Source: a bacterium
GTDB taxonomy: Bacteria > Patescibacteriota > Minisyncoccia > UBA6257 > GWB1-50-10
NCBI GenBank assembly: GCA_027310975.1
Contig: DAICZV010000018.1
Coordinates: 1-13,780, forward strand
DNA length: 13,780 bases
Direction: 5' to 3'
Below, piece after piece: positions 11,977-13,780 of this stretch. The translations under genes were made by a program, and so were the position numbers. Below the pieces are notes generated by a model. That model was not told where the DNA came from. It worked only from the letters and a program-made list of their open reading frames with translations, and made no database searches. The stretch's first letter is position 1, and each line of letters begins with the position of its first letter.

Positions 11977-13780
11977 CTATTCGTTTTCTTCGTAAACTTC
12001 CCGCGGCTTGGCTCCCTCGCCCGGCCCGATGACGCCGCGTTCTTCCATTATGTCCAGCAGCCGGGCGGCGCGGGCGTAGCCCACTTTGAGCCGGCGCTGC
12101 AGCAGCGAGGCCGAGGCCTTCTTCGCCGCGCGGACGGTCTCTACCGCTTCGCTTAAAAGTTCGTCGTCATCGCCGCTGCCGTCCAGGGCATCCAGATTGA
12201 TGGAGACCGAACCGTCGTTGCTGTTATCAATGGCCACCTCATCGCCTTCCACGGGCTCGTTGTTGTCGCGGATAAAACTCGCCACCTTTTTGATCTCGTC
12301 CTCGGTCAGGAAGGCGCCTTGGACGCGGAGCGGTTTGGAAGTGTCAGCCGCGATGAAGAGCGCGTCGCCGTGGCCTAAAAGTTTTTCGGCCCCGGAGGTG
12401 TCTAAAATGGTCCGGGAATCTATCTGCGAAGCGACCTGGAGGGCGATGCGCGTCGTGATGTTCGCCTTGATGAGCCCGGTAATAACTTCAACGGACGGGC
12501 GCTGGGTGGAGACAACGAGGTGGATGCCCGTCGCACGGGCCATCTGGGCCAGGCGGATGATGGAGCTTTCCACTTCGTGGCCGAAGGAGGTCATTAAATC
12601 GGCGAGCTCGTCTATGACGATGACGATGTAAGGCAGCGACCGGCCGCTTGAGTTATAGCTCTTGATGTCTCGCGAACCCGCCTCTAAAAGGAGCTTGTAC
12701 CGGCGGTCCATTTCCTGGATGGCCCAACGCAGGACGCCGATGGATTTTTTGTTCTCGGTGATGACGGGAGCGAGGAGGTGCGGAATGCCGCCGTAGATTG
12801 AAAGTTCCACGCGCTTCGGGTCTATAAGAAGGAGGCGGAGCATGTCCGGCGAGTTCTTATAAAGGAGCGAAATAATGAGCGAGTGGATCATGATGGACTT
12901 GCCGCTCCCCGTGGCTCCGGCGACGAGAAGATGGGGCATCTTCGCAATGTCCTTGAATATCGGCTCGCCTGAAACGTTCCGGCCGATGGGGAAGGCCAGA
13001 TCGCCGGCCTTCTGGAAGTCGGGGTAAAGGAGCAGGCTGCCGAGCCGAACGACGGCCGCGGCCTTGTTCGGCACCTCAATGCCGACGAGGGATTTGCCGG
13101 GTATCGGCGCTTCTATCCTGATCGGGTGGGCGGCGAGGGCGAGGGCCAAGTCCTGATGGAGGGCCGTGATGCGCGAAAGCTTCACCCCTTCGGCGGGCTT
13201 CAAGGTGTAGCGGGTAACGGTGGGGCCAACGTTTATCTCCCCCATCTCCACGGGTATGCCGAAGCTGTCCAAGGTCCGCTTAATGACGTTCGCGTTCGCC
13301 CGCAGGTCGCCGATCGTAGGCTTGTCGGTCGTGGAGGAAAGGAGGGTAAGGGGCGGCGGAACGTAGTTTTTGATGTGCTTCGGCGTGGCGTTCAATTTCG
13401 GCACGGGCATGTCGGCGAGTATCTCCGCCTCTTTCTCTTTCTTCTTTTTCTCCTCTTTCGGCGTCTCTTCTTTCTCTTCCGCTTCCGCCGGCTCCGGTTC
13501 CTGGGGCAGGTTTATCTCCGGCAGCTCCTCTTCCTCCGTCTGCGTCCGGGTGAGTTTCAGCGGCTTGTTAACGATGACGAGAAAAGAGACGATCATCGCC
13601 GTGATGGTCACGATGAGCGCGACGGGGACGCCGAATGGAATTTTGAGCGTGCCGACGCCGCTGCCGATCCAACCGCCGCTCCCCGGCGCCACGATGTCAA
13701 TAAATCCCAGGGCGGCCAATATGAAAACCCCGCCGCCGATGAGCGTGGACCGGAAAAGTTTTTTGCGGTCCGGCGCGAGG
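11977..13780 (-). CDS. ftsK: DNA translocase FtsK, 5' end outside window
   Basis: FtsK is the septal DNA pump that clears chromosomes from the closing septum and activates XerCD recombination at dif. About 600 residues are visible; the frame is open to the window edge, and the TTG at 13719 is internal, not a start. The edge region encodes two membrane segments (LIGGGVFILAALGFIDIVA and PFGVPVALIVTITAMIVSFL) of the N-terminal domain, then a short charged Glu/Lys linker (about 13545-13420). The motor follows, with Walker A GATGSGKS (12895-12918) and Walker B YIVIVIDELA (12601-12630). TGIHLVVSTQRPSVEVITG near 12500-12530 is typical of the FtsK/SpoIIIE motor. The C-terminal gamma winged helix, with KVGYARAARLLDIMEERGVIG, split as KVGYARAARLLD and MEERGVIG, reads KOPS sequences in the family. 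The linker is far shorter than in E. coli FtsK (1329 residues). Confidence 0.97.
   Translation of the reverse strand, partial: LAPDRKKLFRSTLIGGGVFILAALGFIDIVAPGSGGWIGSGVGTLKIPFGVPVALIVTITAMIVSFLVIVNKPLKLTRTQTEEEELPEINLPQEPEPAEAEEKEETPKEEKKKKEKEAEILADMPVPKLNATPKHIKNYVPPPLTLLSSTTDKPTIGDLRANANVIKRTLDSFGIPVEMGEINVGPTVTRYTLKPAEGVKLSRITALHQDLALALAAHPIRIEAPIPGKSLVGIEVPNKAAAVVRLGSLLLYPDFQKAGDLAFPIGRNVSGEPIFKDIAKMPHLLVAGATGSGKSIMIHSLIISLLYKNSPDMLRLLLIDPKRVELSIYGGIPHLLAPVITENKKSIGVLRWAIQEMDRRYKLLLEAGSRDIKSYNSSGRSLPYIVIVIDELADLMTSFGHEVESSIIRLAQMARATGIHLVVSTQRPSVEVITGLIKANITTRIALQVASQIDSRTILDTSGAEKLLGHGDALFIAADTSKPLRVQGAFLTEDEIKKVASFIRDNNEPVEGDEVAIDNSNDGSVSINLDALDGSGDDDELLSEAVETVRAAKKASASLLQRRLKVGYARAARLLDIMEERGVIGPGEGAKPREVYEENE

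Noticed and set aside
1..13780. CRISPR array, prophage, transposon or toxin-antitoxin system
   Set aside because: No regularly spaced repeats, integrase, transposase, capsid or small two-gene toxin pair were seen; all larger genes are core housekeeping genes.

Overview
The window is a gene-dense stretch of bacterial core genome, without phage, transposase, CRISPR or defence genes. It most resembles a GC-rich member of the Candidate Phyla Radiation (Patescibacteria, Parcubacteria-like). This placement is inferred from several things together: compact enzymes (GlyA 391 aa, FolD 268 aa), a four-domain S1 protein, a metallo-beta-lactamase-fold protein without its metal motif, a RodZ-like HTH/membrane/Ig-like protein, tRNAs without encoded CCA, and no clear Shine-Dalgarno sequence at any visible start. 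TGA is used as a stop (MBL gene, glyA), so this is not a UGA-glycine lineage such as Gracilibacteria.

Layout. On the minus strand, 1-2962 reads as a cluster in the order MBL-fold protein, small membrane protein, gyrA (3' end outside the window). A 90-bp imperfect palindrome (3051-3140) separates it from the plus-strand genes rpsA (S1) and ftsH, each with its own promoter and divided by a strong terminator. After ftsH comes a 225-bp gap with a large imperfect inverted repeat that could be a structured RNA. Then come tRNA-Ile(UAU) and tRNA-Val(UAC), a YkuK/DUF458 RNase H-like protein, a DEDDy exonuclease-like protein coupled to a small membrane protein, a 36-bp perfect palindrome flanked by 13-bp direct repeats, and the overlapping pair glyA-folD. 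folD converges on, and overlaps by 26 bp, a minus-strand cluster read ftsK (5' end outside the window), RodZ-like gene, recA.

How the genes work together. The content is information processing and growth: DNA topology (GyrA), recombination and repair (RecA), chromosome segregation (FtsK), translation (S1, two tRNAs), membrane protein quality control (FtsH) and one-carbon metabolism (GlyA making 5,10-methylene-THF, FolD oxidising it toward 10-formyl-THF).

The most informative pattern is regulatory. Seven genes have a -10-like hexamer ending only 6-11 nt before the start codon, which predicts leaderless mRNAs. The other starts are tightly coupled to upstream genes and also lack Shine-Dalgarno motifs. 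Nothing here is clearly a new multi-gene system. The least explained elements are the inverted-repeat region at 6197-6368 and the flanked palindrome at 8122-8195.
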